A DNA stretch of 64,000 nucleotides, taken from Bacteroidota bacterium. Lineage in GTDB: Bacteria > Bacteroidota > Bacteroidia > Bacteroidales > JAAUTT01. Within the stretch, counting starts at the first letter, position 1. Every line of letters begins with the position of its first letter. The notes below the pieces were generated by a model. It was not told the origin of the DNA. It made no database searches and saw only the letters and a list, made by a program, of their open reading frames with translations. Location: positions 31,863-95,862 of the forward strand of contig JAJYAG010000003.1 of assembly GCA_021779665.1 (NCBI GenBank). The letters are read 5' to 3'. The position numbers and the translations under genes are program-made. Positions 18,189 through 27,264 of this stretch are shown here, piece by piece.

Positions 18189-20165
18189 ATGATAAATAAA
18201 TTTTTTCTCAATGTAAGTATTGCATTGTTCCTGACCGCAGGAGCTATAGTGGCGCAGAAAAGCTCTCCCATTGTGGTGAACGCCGATAAACCGCTGGCAG
18301 CTATTCAACCGACTATGTATGGTATTTTCTTCGAAGATATCAATATGGCTGCCGATGGAGGAATATATGCCGAGCTTGTTAAAAACCGCTCATTTGAATT
18401 TTTTCATCCTCTGATGGGTTGGAAAGAAATGAAACAGGACAGTGCTGCCGGCTCACTTCTGGTGAGTAACCGAGGCGAAAATAGTCCTGTTAATCCAAGG
18501 TATGCTCATGTAGAGTTTGATAACAGCAAAGGCACCTATGGTTTGACAAACTTTGGATTCCGTGGCATGGGCATCAAAAAGGATATGAAATATCATTTCT
18601 CGGTAATGGTGAATCATAAAGGGGGAAATGTAAAGTTAAACCTCGAATTGACTGATCCGCAGGGGAACAAAATAGGTCAGGCCACGCTTGTGCCTGGTAA
18701 TGAGGTCTGGGAAAAATATACAGTGGATATTACGGCCACCAAAACCGAGCCGAAAGCCAAACTTACCATCTGGTTCGAGGGTGCAGGTTCTCTGGATATA
18801 GATATGATTTCCCTTTTTCCCGACGATACATGGAAAAACCGTCCCAATGGCCTGAGAGCCGACCTCGTGCAACTGCTTGCCGATATGAAGCCCGGTTTTG
18901 TTAGGTTTCCCGGAGGATGTATTGTGGAAGGCCGCGAACTTGCAACCCGCTACCAATGGAAAAAAACTGTTGGCAAGGTGGAAGACCGTCAGTTAATAGT
19001 CAACCGCTGGAATACAGAATTCGCACACCGTCCCGCGCCCGATTATTTTCAGACTTTTGGTCTGGGATTCTACGAATACTTCCAGCTTGCTGAAGATATC
19101 GGCGCCCAGCCTTTGCCAATTCTGAGCTGCGGTATGGCCTGCCAGTTCAACACTGCCGAAGTGGTGCCGATGGATATGCTCGATCCCTATATTCAGGATG
19201 CCCTCGACCTTATTGAGTTTGCAAATGGCTCAACATCCACAGCCTGGGGAAAACTTCGTGCCTCGATGGGGCATCCTGAGCCGTTTAACCTTAAAATGAT
19301 TGGTGTTGGCAACGAGCAATGGGGGCCTCAGTATATCGAGCGATATAAGGCTTTCCACGATACATTGAAAAAATATCACCCTGAAATTACTTTAATAACG
19401 GGTACCGGTCCGTCACCCGATGGATTGCTGTTCGACTATGCTGCCACGGAACTCAAAAAACTAAACGCCGAAATTGTGGATGAGCATTATTATAAAAATC
19501 CGCAATGGTTCCTTGAAAATGCTACCCGTTACGACAATTACGACCGCAACAGTTATAAAATTTTTGCCGGCGAATATGCAGCTCAAAGTGTGGCTACCGT
19601 AAGTCCGCTCAATAAAAACAACTGGAACTGCGCCCTTTCCGAGGCTGCCTTTATGACCGGCCTGGAACGCAATGCCGACGTGGTTTACATGAGTTCCTAT
19701 GCTCCGCTTTTTGCCCATAACGAAGGCTGGCAGTGGACCCCCGACCTCATCTGGTTCAACAATCTTAGCTCGTTTGGAACACCTAATTATTATGTGCAGA
19801 AACTCTTTTCTGTAAACAAAGGAACCAATGTCCTTTCCATACTTAAGGACAACAAGACTTTAACGGGACAGAATGGTTTGTACGCATCCGCCACATTCGA
19901 TAAAGCCACTGGTGAAATCATCCTCAAAATTGTAAATGCATCCGATAAGGCAATAACCGAACCTATCATTATCCAATCGGCCAGACGACTTGCGCCTGCC
20001 GGTAAAATGACTGTTCTTGCAAGTAAGAATCCGGAGGAGATGAATTCGATAGAAAAGCCACAGAATGTTGCACCTCAGGAAAAGCCGCTCAACATTAAGG
20101 GTAAAAAACTGGATCTGAATCTCGATCCGCTTTCATTCACTGTAATACGCCTTAAAACAATGTAA
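18189..20165 (+). CDS. GH51 alpha-L-arabinofuranosidase, secreted
   Basis: A signal peptide ends at AGAIVAQ. The N-terminal domain includes a jelly-roll-like insertion (about 100-220). The GH51 TIM barrel follows with FPGGCIVEG at about 238-246, the acid/base Glu376 in GNEQWG and the nucleophile Glu462 in AGEYA. A C-terminal beta-sandwich domain starts near 560 (KTLTGQNGLYASATFDKATG). The enzyme removes terminal alpha-L-arabinofuranosyl groups from arabinan or arabinoxylan, probably in the periplasm. It is the first gene of the SusCD cluster, downstream of the HTCS. The length (658) is normal for Bacteroidota enzymes carrying the N-terminal carbohydrate-binding-like module. The spacing to the next gene is 71 bases. 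Confidence 0.93.
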   Translation: MINKFFLNVSIALFLTAGAIVAQKSSPIVVNADKPLAAIQPTMYGIFFEDINMAADGGIYAELVKNRSFEFFHPLMGWKEMKQDSAAGSLLVSNRGENSPVNPRYAHVEFDNSKGTYGLTNFGFRGMGIKKDMKYHFSVMVNHKGGNVKLNLELTDPQGNKIGQATLVPGNEVWEKYTVDITATKTEPKAKLTIWFEGAGSLDIDMISLFPDDTWKNRPNGLRADLVQLLADMKPGFVRFPGGCIVEGRELATRYQWKKTVGKVEDRQLIVNRWNTEFAHRPAPDYFQTFGLGFYEYFQLAEDIGAQPLPILSCGMACQFNTAEVVPMDMLDPYIQDALDLIEFANGSTSTAWGKLRASMGHPEPFNLKMIGVGNEQWGPQYIERYKAFHDTLKKYHPEITLITGTGPSPDGLLFDYAATELKKLNAEIVDEHYYKNPQWFLENATRYDNYDRNSYKIFAGEYAAQSVATVSPLNKNNWNCALSEAAFMTGLERNADVVYMSSYAPLFAHNEGWQWTPDLIWFNNLSSFGTPNYYVQKLFSVNKGTNVLSILKDNKTLTGQNGLYASATFDKATGEIILKIVNASDKAITEPIIIQSARRLAPAGKMTVLASKNPEEMNSIEKPQNVAPQEKPLNIKGKKLDLNLDPLSFTVIRLKTM

Positions 20166-20236
20166 AACTCTCATCTTCATACACTAACTATTAATGAACA
20201 AATTAAAATTTATGAAAACAACTAAACTGATGATTT

Positions 20237-21964
20237 ATGAAAACAAGTAAATTAATAAGGAGCGCTTTGTACGCAGCAGTTCTGGCAGTATTTGCCTTAA
20301 TTGGGTGCGAGGAGTTGGATATTTATTCAATAGATTCGCCCTCGGACCTGCAAAGGAGAATAGACTCCATTGCGGCTGCGAAACCCAATACCGGAGACAC
20401 TACTTACCTCACCATTACTACAGCCATTGTTGGAGCAGAAGATAACAGTGCCGGTTGGTGGTCAGCATTTTCCGATTATTTCAGGATCCCGGCAAACAAG
20501 CTTTTGCATCTCGAGTTTATTAATTACGGTACCGGGGTTAACAACTGGAACAACTGGAATCTTGCTGTAACTAATGAAATTGCCGACAGAGCTGCTGCCG
20601 ACTATAAAGAATATTTTGTTCTCCGCTCCGATGCATATGGCTGGGGTGGTAAAATGGCAAATGATGATCCTAAATATACTTTCGATCTCAAGATGATCAC
20701 CAAGGACTACGCCGACACTGACGGTAACGGCGATATCTGGAACGACTTTCGCACGACCATGAATGGCGCTAAAGTTACTCTTGAGGTTGACCACTCTGCT
20801 ACTGGCAATGTATTTGTAAAAGCCACTGCTGTTGGAACAAATGGGACAACACTGGTACAAACATATCAACAACCAGTTTCGGCTACTTCTGATATCATAG
20901 CATTCTTAATTGGCGATGGAAGCCATTTCCTGATGAAAAAAGCCTACCTTATACCTTCGAAGGTTACTGTGGTAAAAGATGTTAATCCGGTTTCAGTTGC
21001 TATTCAGGGAGCTCCTGATTTTATTGAATTAGGGACCACAAATTTCTGGGGCGATGCAAAAGCAACTGTTACTTTCGCTGATGGATCTTCTGCACAAGTT
21101 GATTCTGCAGATCTGTCATTCAATGTTGTTCCTGATATGACTACGCTCGGGAAAAAGACCGTTGTTGTAGCTTACAGTAAAACCAAGCAGGGAGCATATG
21201 GCAAAGCTGTATCCACTTTCTACAATTTAGAAGTAACTAATCCTGTTTCGAGTATGGAGGTTACTAAAATGCCAACAATAACCAAATACTATTTTTATAA
21301 CACCGACCACATTATATTCAACACCAAAGGTATTGTGGTTACAGCCACATATTCGGATGGTACAAAAGGTGTCCTACCAAATGAAACGCTGAAGTTTGGC
21401 AAAATTCCGGCTGCCGAAGGTGTTCAGGCAGTTACAATTACTTATGTTGGCGCAACAAGAACTGTAAATACAACTTGTCCGGTAACACTAGTAAAAGGTA
21501 TCAGTCAGGTGGGTAAAACAGATTTCTCTACCGCATGGTGGACAGCATTCTCCGATGACTATGCAGTTCCTACTGGTACAAGTAAGACAATTACAATGTA
21601 CTGCTACTCGAACAATGTTAATAACTGGCACAGTCCGTGTACAATTCTTCGCAAGGCCGATAAGACCGAATATGTCGTAGTTCGTATGGACAACTTTGGA
21701 TGGAGTCCTGCAGGTACAACTAATTATAGCGTAGCTACCAAAACATCCGACTGGAATTGGGATACATTCACATCAAACATAAGTGGCTCTAAGGTGGTAA
21801 TCACAGTAACTAATAATGGAAATAATACTGCCGATATACTTTACACAGTGACTTACGCTAACGGTGAAACGCATTTCCAGAAGTATGCCGGTATAACCAT
21901 TGACAGTTCTGATTTGAGTTGTGCACTTGTAACAGAGGGGTCATATCTGGTAATTACTCAATAA
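20237..21964 (+). CDS. Probable surface glycan-binding lipoprotein with two lectin-like modules flanking two Ig-like domains
   Basis: The lipobox is FALIGC (Cys24). Two similar modules are visible. Copy A (about 58-240) begins GAEDNSAGWWSAFSDYFRIP and has VNNWNNWNLAV and YKEYFVLRSDAYGWG. Copy B (about 430-575) begins GKTDFSTAWWTAFSDDYAVP and has VNNWHSPCTIL and YVVVRMDNFGWS. Between them lie two Ig-like or bacterial invasin-like beta domains with the FADGS/YSDGT turns. The order is lectin-Ig-Ig-lectin. Its position directly before susC/susD suggests an outer-membrane surface glycan-binding protein (SGBP) that presents arabinan to the transporter. SGBPs usually follow susD, so the position before susC is slightly unusual. 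No family name is certain, and the catalytic alternative is unlikely because no catalytic residues are evident. Confidence 0.68.
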   Translation: MKTSKLIRSALYAAVLAVFALIGCEELDIYSIDSPSDLQRRIDSIAAAKPNTGDTTYLTITTAIVGAEDNSAGWWSAFSDYFRIPANKLLHLEFINYGTGVNNWNNWNLAVTNEIADRAAADYKEYFVLRSDAYGWGGKMANDDPKYTFDLKMITKDYADTDGNGDIWNDFRTTMNGAKVTLEVDHSATGNVFVKATAVGTNGTTLVQTYQQPVSATSDIIAFLIGDGSHFLMKKAYLIPSKVTVVKDVNPVSVAIQGAPDFIELGTTNFWGDAKATVTFADGSSAQVDSADLSFNVVPDMTTLGKKTVVVAYSKTKQGAYGKAVSTFYNLEVTNPVSSMEVTKMPTITKYYFYNTDHIIFNTKGIVVTATYSDGTKGVLPNETLKFGKIPAAEGVQAVTITYVGATRTVNTTCPVTLVKGISQVGKTDFSTAWWTAFSDDYAVPTGTSKTITMYCYSNNVNNWHSPCTILRKADKTEYVVVRMDNFGWSPAGTTNYSVATKTSDWNWDTFTSNISGSKVVITVTNNGNNTADILYTVTYANGETHFQKYAGITIDSSDLSCALVTEGSYLVITQ

Positions 21965-21990
21965 TAGTACGATAAAAATATTAAATATGA

Positions 21991-22025
21991 AACCCGCATG
22001 TTTTGCGCAACACAGCATGTGGGTT
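21991..22025. other. Strong hairpin between the glycan-binding lipoprotein and susC
   Basis: AACCCGCATG (21991-22000) pairs along ten bases with CATGTGGGTT (22016-22025), including one G-U pair, with a 15-base loop. No U-tract follows, so it is more likely an mRNA-stabilising or processing element within the operon than a terminator. It may set the different transcript levels of susC and the upstream genes. Confidence 0.45.
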
Positions 22026-22058
22026 CCATCTGACCTTTAACATTAAAAATATAAACAG

Positions 22059-25000
22059 ATGAAATATATATATTTAATCCTGTTGGGATTGCTGGCGCTC
22101 GCACCGGCATCATATGCAGAAGGCAACGGTAGTACCGACCCAATGTCAAGCACTCAGCAAGGCAATATTACAGTAAAAGGTAAAGTGGTTGACGAAAAAG
22201 GAGAACCGCTTCCGGGAGCAACAATACAGCAAAAAGGTACAACTACGGGTGCAGTTACCGACATTGACGGGAACTTCTCTATTTCTGTTTCTTCGGATGC
22301 TACGCTGGTAGTATCTTTTTTAGGATATCAAGGCCTTGAAGTAGCTGTTGCAGGAAAAACTGATCTTGGTAACATCACCCTGGTTTGGGATGTAAAGGAA
22401 CTCGAACAGGTGGTGGTAATTGGTTACGGTACACAACGTAAGGTCGACCTCACTGGTTCGGTTGCTATTGTGAACACCGAAGAGATGAAAAAAGTATCGC
22501 ACTCCAACATTTCCACAATGCTCGAAGGAAGGGTAGCTGGTGTTCAGATTACTTCCGACGGTCAACCGGGCGCCGATCCTACAGTGCGCATCCGCGGTAT
22601 TGGTTCGTTCGGTAGCACCGCCCCTCTCTATGTAATCGATGGAGTGCCCATGGGAACTACCATACGTGATTTCTCGCCTAACGATATTGAAACTCTTCAG
22701 GTACTTAAGGACGCTTCTGCTGCTGCAATCTATGGTTCGCGTGCAGCCAACGGTGTGGTTATCATTACCACAAAGCAGGGTAAGAAAAACCAGGCTATGA
22801 AGATAAACTACAGCGGCTATTATGGTTTCGACCAGGTGGAGAAAGATGTTTACGATGTTATGGACTCTTACCAATATGGTAAATACGTCACCATGGCATA
22901 TCAAAACAGCGGTATGGATGTTCCTGGCGGATACAATCCTGCAAATGCAAAATATTTGTATAACGCCGACGGTACACCCAAAGTGGACACAAACTGGTTC
23001 GATGAAGCCTTCAAAACAGGTATCCGTCAGAATCATAACATCAACATGTCGGGTGGTGGTACTAACAACACCTACAACATAGGCCTCGACTACTATAGCC
23101 AGAATGGTACCATGGTGGGAGCCGGTCCTAACTTCGACCGTTACACTGCCCGTATTAACAATACCATGGATGTTAAGTTTATCAAATTCAAAACCAGCCT
23201 GGTGTATAGCTATAGCGATCAGGACAATATGGCACTCAGTAATGCCAACGAGTATGTACAGGGATTATATGGTGCTCAATATCCTGTAATGGCTTCAGCT
23301 CTGCTTATACCTCCTACTATCAGGGCATACGATGAATCGACCTGGGTGCTCGACGACAAAATTCCTGCTGCAACAGAATACAACTACGACTCTTATGGTT
23401 ACGGTACTTACTACGACGATGTTCATGGCGACTTACGCGTAACAAACCTTTTGCTTACCAATAGTTTACTTAAGAGAAATACAACTGTGAACCGCATTGT
23501 TGCTTCAGGTTCAGCAAATGTTGACCTCATAGGCATGGTTGGCCAAAAGAGCAGCAATCACAAGTTTGATTACAACCTTAACCTGTCGTACAGCAGAACC
23601 AATGCAAAGGACTTTACATTTGTGCCTGCATTTATACAGAGTACTACCAACTACTTGTCGAAGAGCAATGAGAATCTGGCTGAAGGCTATCGTAACTTTA
23701 GTGATGTACTTATTGAAAACACCATTAATTATGAAGGTAAGATAGGACGTCATAACATCAATATGGTTGCCGGACAAACATTTCAGCGGGAGCTTTATCA
23801 TACACTCACCGGCAAAGGAGTTACAATGCCTGAGCCATACTTCCTGCAAATAAACAATGCAGAGGAAACATCGGGAACCAGCTACGAAAGTGAACATGTT
23901 CTGGCATCGTACATTGGTCGTATCAATTACAATTTCGATGAGAAATACCTTATTTCGGCAACAGCACGTCGTGATGGTTCAAGCCGTCTTTCTTCGGATG
24001 ATCGTTGGGATTGGTTCCCGTCTGTGTCAGCAGGTTGGCGTTTGGAACGTGAAAACTTCTTCCCTGTCTCCAAATCGATTATTGGTCTGCTCAAAATTCG
24101 CGGTAGCTATGGTGAACTTGGTAATGAGAACATTGGCGAATACCAGTACATGGATGTTATGTCGAGAGGAAACTACACCTATAGCTATGGGAATAACAAG
24201 GTTACAGGTTCGGCAATATCGAACTATGTAAATACAGCTATCAGATGGGAAAAGAAGAAAACTATTGACTTTGGTCTCGACCTGGGTATGTTTAGCAATC
24301 AGTTTGAATTTACTTTCGACTGGTATAAATCCACATCCGAAGACCTTCTCTATAGTGTAGCCGTTCCGACCAGTGCCGGTGCTACCAACGGAACAGTAAC
24401 CATGAACGCAGCCACCATGGAAAACTCAGGTCTTGAATTCCTGCTCGCTTATCACAATCATAAAAACGCTGTTAAATTTGATATTTCCACAAACTTATCT
24501 ACCCTGCAAAATAAGGTAACCAAGTTGGGTGTTTCGGGCGAACCTCGTACCGATGGATACACCCGCACAGAGGTAGGTCGCGAAATTGGTGAATTCTATG
24601 GTTACGTTTCCGAAGGCATTTTCCAGAAGCAGTCGGATATTGATAACCGTGTAAACGCAAATGGCATGCATATAAATCAGAACGGAGCGCAACCGGGCGA
24701 TGTTATCTATGCCGACCTTAACAACGACGGCGAAATTACCAACGCCGACCAGAAATTTCTGGGTAGCGGTTTAGCAAAGGTTCATTATGGTTTTAATATC
24801 AGTGCCGAATGGAAGGGGCTTGATCTGAGTATATCCACTTATGGAGCTGCCGGTTTTAAAGCTGTTGATTTTGTTGACCTCACATTGCATAGCTCATATG
24901 GAGCACTCAACAAAAGTGTTGACCTGTTGAATGCATGGACTCCTGAGAACACAAATACTAACGTGCCTCGCGTGGCTTACAAATCGAACGGTTCAATTAC

Positions 25001-25268
25001 AAACGATATGTTCAGCCAGCGTTTCCTGCAGGATGCATCATATCTGAAGATTGCAAATGTAGAATTGGGCTATAATGTTCCCGATAAATGGTTTGGTGGT
25101 TATGTTACCGGTGTGCGGATCTATGCATCGGGTCAAAACCTGGCAACATTATCAAAATACAAAGGCTACAACGTAGACTTCGCCGGGGGCACATTTACTC
25201 CGGGTTACAACTATGCTTCGTATCCGACACCACGAACCATCATGTTCGGAGTACACTTCTCATTCTAA
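22059..25268 (+). CDS. SusC/RagA-type TonB-dependent outer-membrane transporter
   Basis: A signal peptide (SYAEG) is followed by a carboxypeptidase-D-regulatory-like domain (about 34-115: GKVVDEKGEPLPGATIQQKG), a TonB-box/plug domain (EQVVVIGYGTQRKVDLTGSV) and a long beta-barrel ending in a terminal Phe (MFGVHFSF). There is no N-terminal STN signalling domain, which fits HTCS rather than ECF sigma control. With SusD, encoded 23 bases later, it forms the import gate for oligosaccharides, here presumably arabino-oligosaccharides. The length (1069) is normal. Confidence 0.95.
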   Translation: MKYIYLILLGLLALAPASYAEGNGSTDPMSSTQQGNITVKGKVVDEKGEPLPGATIQQKGTTTGAVTDIDGNFSISVSSDATLVVSFLGYQGLEVAVAGKTDLGNITLVWDVKELEQVVVIGYGTQRKVDLTGSVAIVNTEEMKKVSHSNISTMLEGRVAGVQITSDGQPGADPTVRIRGIGSFGSTAPLYVIDGVPMGTTIRDFSPNDIETLQVLKDASAAAIYGSRAANGVVIITTKQGKKNQAMKINYSGYYGFDQVEKDVYDVMDSYQYGKYVTMAYQNSGMDVPGGYNPANAKYLYNADGTPKVDTNWFDEAFKTGIRQNHNINMSGGGTNNTYNIGLDYYSQNGTMVGAGPNFDRYTARINNTMDVKFIKFKTSLVYSYSDQDNMALSNANEYVQGLYGAQYPVMASALLIPPTIRAYDESTWVLDDKIPAATEYNYDSYGYGTYYDDVHGDLRVTNLLLTNSLLKRNTTVNRIVASGSANVDLIGMVGQKSSNHKFDYNLNLSYSRTNAKDFTFVPAFIQSTTNYLSKSNENLAEGYRNFSDVLIENTINYEGKIGRHNINMVAGQTFQRELYHTLTGKGVTMPEPYFLQINNAEETSGTSYESEHVLASYIGRINYNFDEKYLISATARRDGSSRLSSDDRWDWFPSVSAGWRLERENFFPVSKSIIGLLKIRGSYGELGNENIGEYQYMDVMSRGNYTYSYGNNKVTGSAISNYVNTAIRWEKKKTIDFGLDLGMFSNQFEFTFDWYKSTSEDLLYSVAVPTSAGATNGTVTMNAATMENSGLEFLLAYHNHKNAVKFDISTNLSTLQNKVTKLGVSGEPRTDGYTRTEVGREIGEFYGYVSEGIFQKQSDIDNRVNANGMHINQNGAQPGDVIYADLNNDGEITNADQKFLGSGLAKVHYGFNISAEWKGLDLSISTYGAAGFKAVDFVDLTLHSSYGALNKSVDLLNAWTPENTNTNVPRVAYKSNGSITNDMFSQRFLQDASYLKIANVELGYNVPDKWFGGYVTGVRIYASGQNLATLSKYKGYNVDFAGGTFTPGYNYASYPTPRTIMFGVHFSF

Positions 25269-25291
25269 AATAATTTAAAAACAGAGTCAAT

Positions 25292-27046
25292 ATGAAAAGT
25301 TTAAATATAATTCTAATAATGTTGGCGCTTATTGGAGGCATGACAGCCTGCAATGACGAACTCGATGTTCAGAACCCGAACAGTCAGACAACTTACGATT
25401 TTGGTAATACTGAGTCTGATCTGAAGGAGGCTGTTATCGCATGCTACAACCGTATACGTCTCGAAGGTACATTTGCCCGCGTTGGCTACACTTTGGATGC
25501 TGTGCGTGGCGACGAAGTATGGAACTCGTCTCAGCAATGGTATCTGGAGTACGACAATCTCAATTCTCCGGGTACTATAGGAATAGGCGACGAATGGCCA
25601 TGGCGCGACAACTACCATGTTGTAAACCGCACCAACTTTGTATTGTCTAAAGTCGATAAAGTTAAAATGTCCGAAGAGTCATATAATCAAATTGCCGGAC
25701 AGGCTCTTTTCCTCAGATCTTTGGCATACTATAATCTGGCAACCTATTACCAGACTGTTCCTTTGATTACAGATTATGCATCTTATTCGGACATCAACAC
25801 CATGTATGCGCCTAACAATACCCAGGACGAGGTGTTTGATCAAATAGAAGCCGATCTCAAGAAAGCTATGGAAATTTTGCCTTCGCGCGATAAAGGTGGC
25901 GAATGGGCTAAAGGTCGTGCTACCAGCGGTGCTGCTGCCGGATATCTGGCCCGGGCTTATATGTTCCGTCATAAATATACCGAGGCTTATGCTGTACTGA
26001 AAGACATCATTGCCGGCAAGTATGGAACATACAAACTTACAAACGACTATGGCGACAATTTCAGAGAAGGTGCCGCTTATGAAAATAACTCAGAGAGCCT
26101 CTTCGAAGTTCAGTTTCTGGACTTCGGCACAGGGGGCACCGACGAAGAATGGACTCCGGTTAACATAAGCTCACAGGCAACTCAGGGTCATGCGGTCGAA
26201 AGTAACTATGCTTCACAGCAAATGGGTAGCTGGGGCGACCTTGCCGGTTCACCATGGTTATATAACCTGTTCAAGAAGGAAAACAGTACCGATGGCCGTC
26301 TCGATCCTCGTTTATACTGGACATTGGTTACTTATGAAAACGAATATAGCTCCTACACCGGGTTGAAAACAGCAGCATATCCTGATGGAGATCCGCGTCG
26401 CAACACTATTTATCAGAAGGATATAACTGCAACTCCGCTGTCGAACAGTGCTCAGGGAGGTATCTCCATAGCCAAGTTTACCAATGCCCGAAATAATATT
26501 TACAGTTCTATCACTAACGGATTACATTGTGGAGTTAACCTGCGCCTGATGCGTTACAGCGATGTTTTATTGCGGGCAGCAGAATGCGAAAACGAAATTA
26601 ATGGTCCAACCCAAACAGCTATCGATTATATTAACATCGTACGCAGGCGTGTTGCTCTTAAAGATCTGAAACTTTCCGACTTTCCGACGGCGAATGCTCT
26701 TTTCGAGCAGATAGCAAATGTTGAGCGTCCTAAAGAGTTCGGTTGCGAAAATGGTCGTGGTATCGACTTACTCCGTTGGGGATTTTTCTACGATGAAGGT
26801 CGTCTGAATCAGTTGGTTGAGCACGGCTATTACAAGCTCGACGGCAAAGCTTCTACAGATGAGCTTACTGCCGAAACGGCTTCCAGCTCATCATTCAAGC
26901 ATTATTATAAGGGACATGAGTATTTTCCCATATTCCAGTCAACGCTTAATGCCAACCCTAAACTTACAGGTAACTCGGCAAACAAGAATGAGGATAATGG
27001 GCCAGCGTTCAAAGCTAAATGGGCTGTTCGTCCGGTTGTAAAGTAG
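25292..27046 (+). CDS. SusD/RagB-family glycan-binding lipoprotein
   Basis: The lipobox is IGGMTAC (Cys20). SusD-like helical/TPR architecture is seen in DAVRGDEVWNSSQQ, AGQALFLRSLAYYNLATYYQTVP, RATSGAAAGYLARAYMF and the C-terminal YINIVRRRVAL and RPKEFGCENGRGIDLLRWG. It is paired with the SusC gene 23 bases upstream and acts as the lid of the transporter on the cell surface, binding the glycan. The 584-residue length is normal. The ligand is likely arabinan, by context only. Confidence 0.94.
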   Translation: MKSLNIILIMLALIGGMTACNDELDVQNPNSQTTYDFGNTESDLKEAVIACYNRIRLEGTFARVGYTLDAVRGDEVWNSSQQWYLEYDNLNSPGTIGIGDEWPWRDNYHVVNRTNFVLSKVDKVKMSEESYNQIAGQALFLRSLAYYNLATYYQTVPLITDYASYSDINTMYAPNNTQDEVFDQIEADLKKAMEILPSRDKGGEWAKGRATSGAAAGYLARAYMFRHKYTEAYAVLKDIIAGKYGTYKLTNDYGDNFREGAAYENNSESLFEVQFLDFGTGGTDEEWTPVNISSQATQGHAVESNYASQQMGSWGDLAGSPWLYNLFKKENSTDGRLDPRLYWTLVTYENEYSSYTGLKTAAYPDGDPRRNTIYQKDITATPLSNSAQGGISIAKFTNARNNIYSSITNGLHCGVNLRLMRYSDVLLRAAECENEINGPTQTAIDYINIVRRRVALKDLKLSDFPTANALFEQIANVERPKEFGCENGRGIDLLRWGFFYDEGRLNQLVEHGYYKLDGKASTDELTAETASSSSFKHYYKGHEYFPIFQSTLNANPKLTGNSANKNEDNGPAFKAKWAVRPVVK

Positions 27047-27118
27047 GAATCGTTCTTTTAAAAGCGGTTGTGCGAAAAGTTTTTTTTCATGAATCGCACG
27101 TTCTAAAATGAGTAATTT

Positions 27119-27151
27119 AAACCTTTCAGGTTTTTAAAACCTGAAAGGTTT
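27119..27151. repeat. Long perfect palindrome (dispersed-repeat type or bidirectional terminator)
   Basis: AAACCTTTCAGG (27119-27130) and CCTGAAAGGTTT (27140-27151) are perfect inverted repeats around a 9-base loop. It lies 70 bases after the SusD stop codon and before the first GH43 gene. From memory, such AACCTTTCAGGTT palindromes recur in Bacteroidota genomes. No second copy is present in this window. Confidence 0.6.
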
Positions 27152-27264
27152 CGATTATTAAGACAGCTTCTGTTTTCTAATTAATTTGTTAGTTTATCGG
27201 CACCAGGCTTTAGGATGTCAGCCAAAACCTGAGTAGGTAAGTTTTTTAATAAACCATTTTCGAC

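Noticed and set aside
22320..23036. 238-codon antisense ORF within the arabinan-type SusC gene
   Set aside because: A long open frame opposite a highly conserved transporter; it has repetitive hydrophobic composition and no start-region signal.
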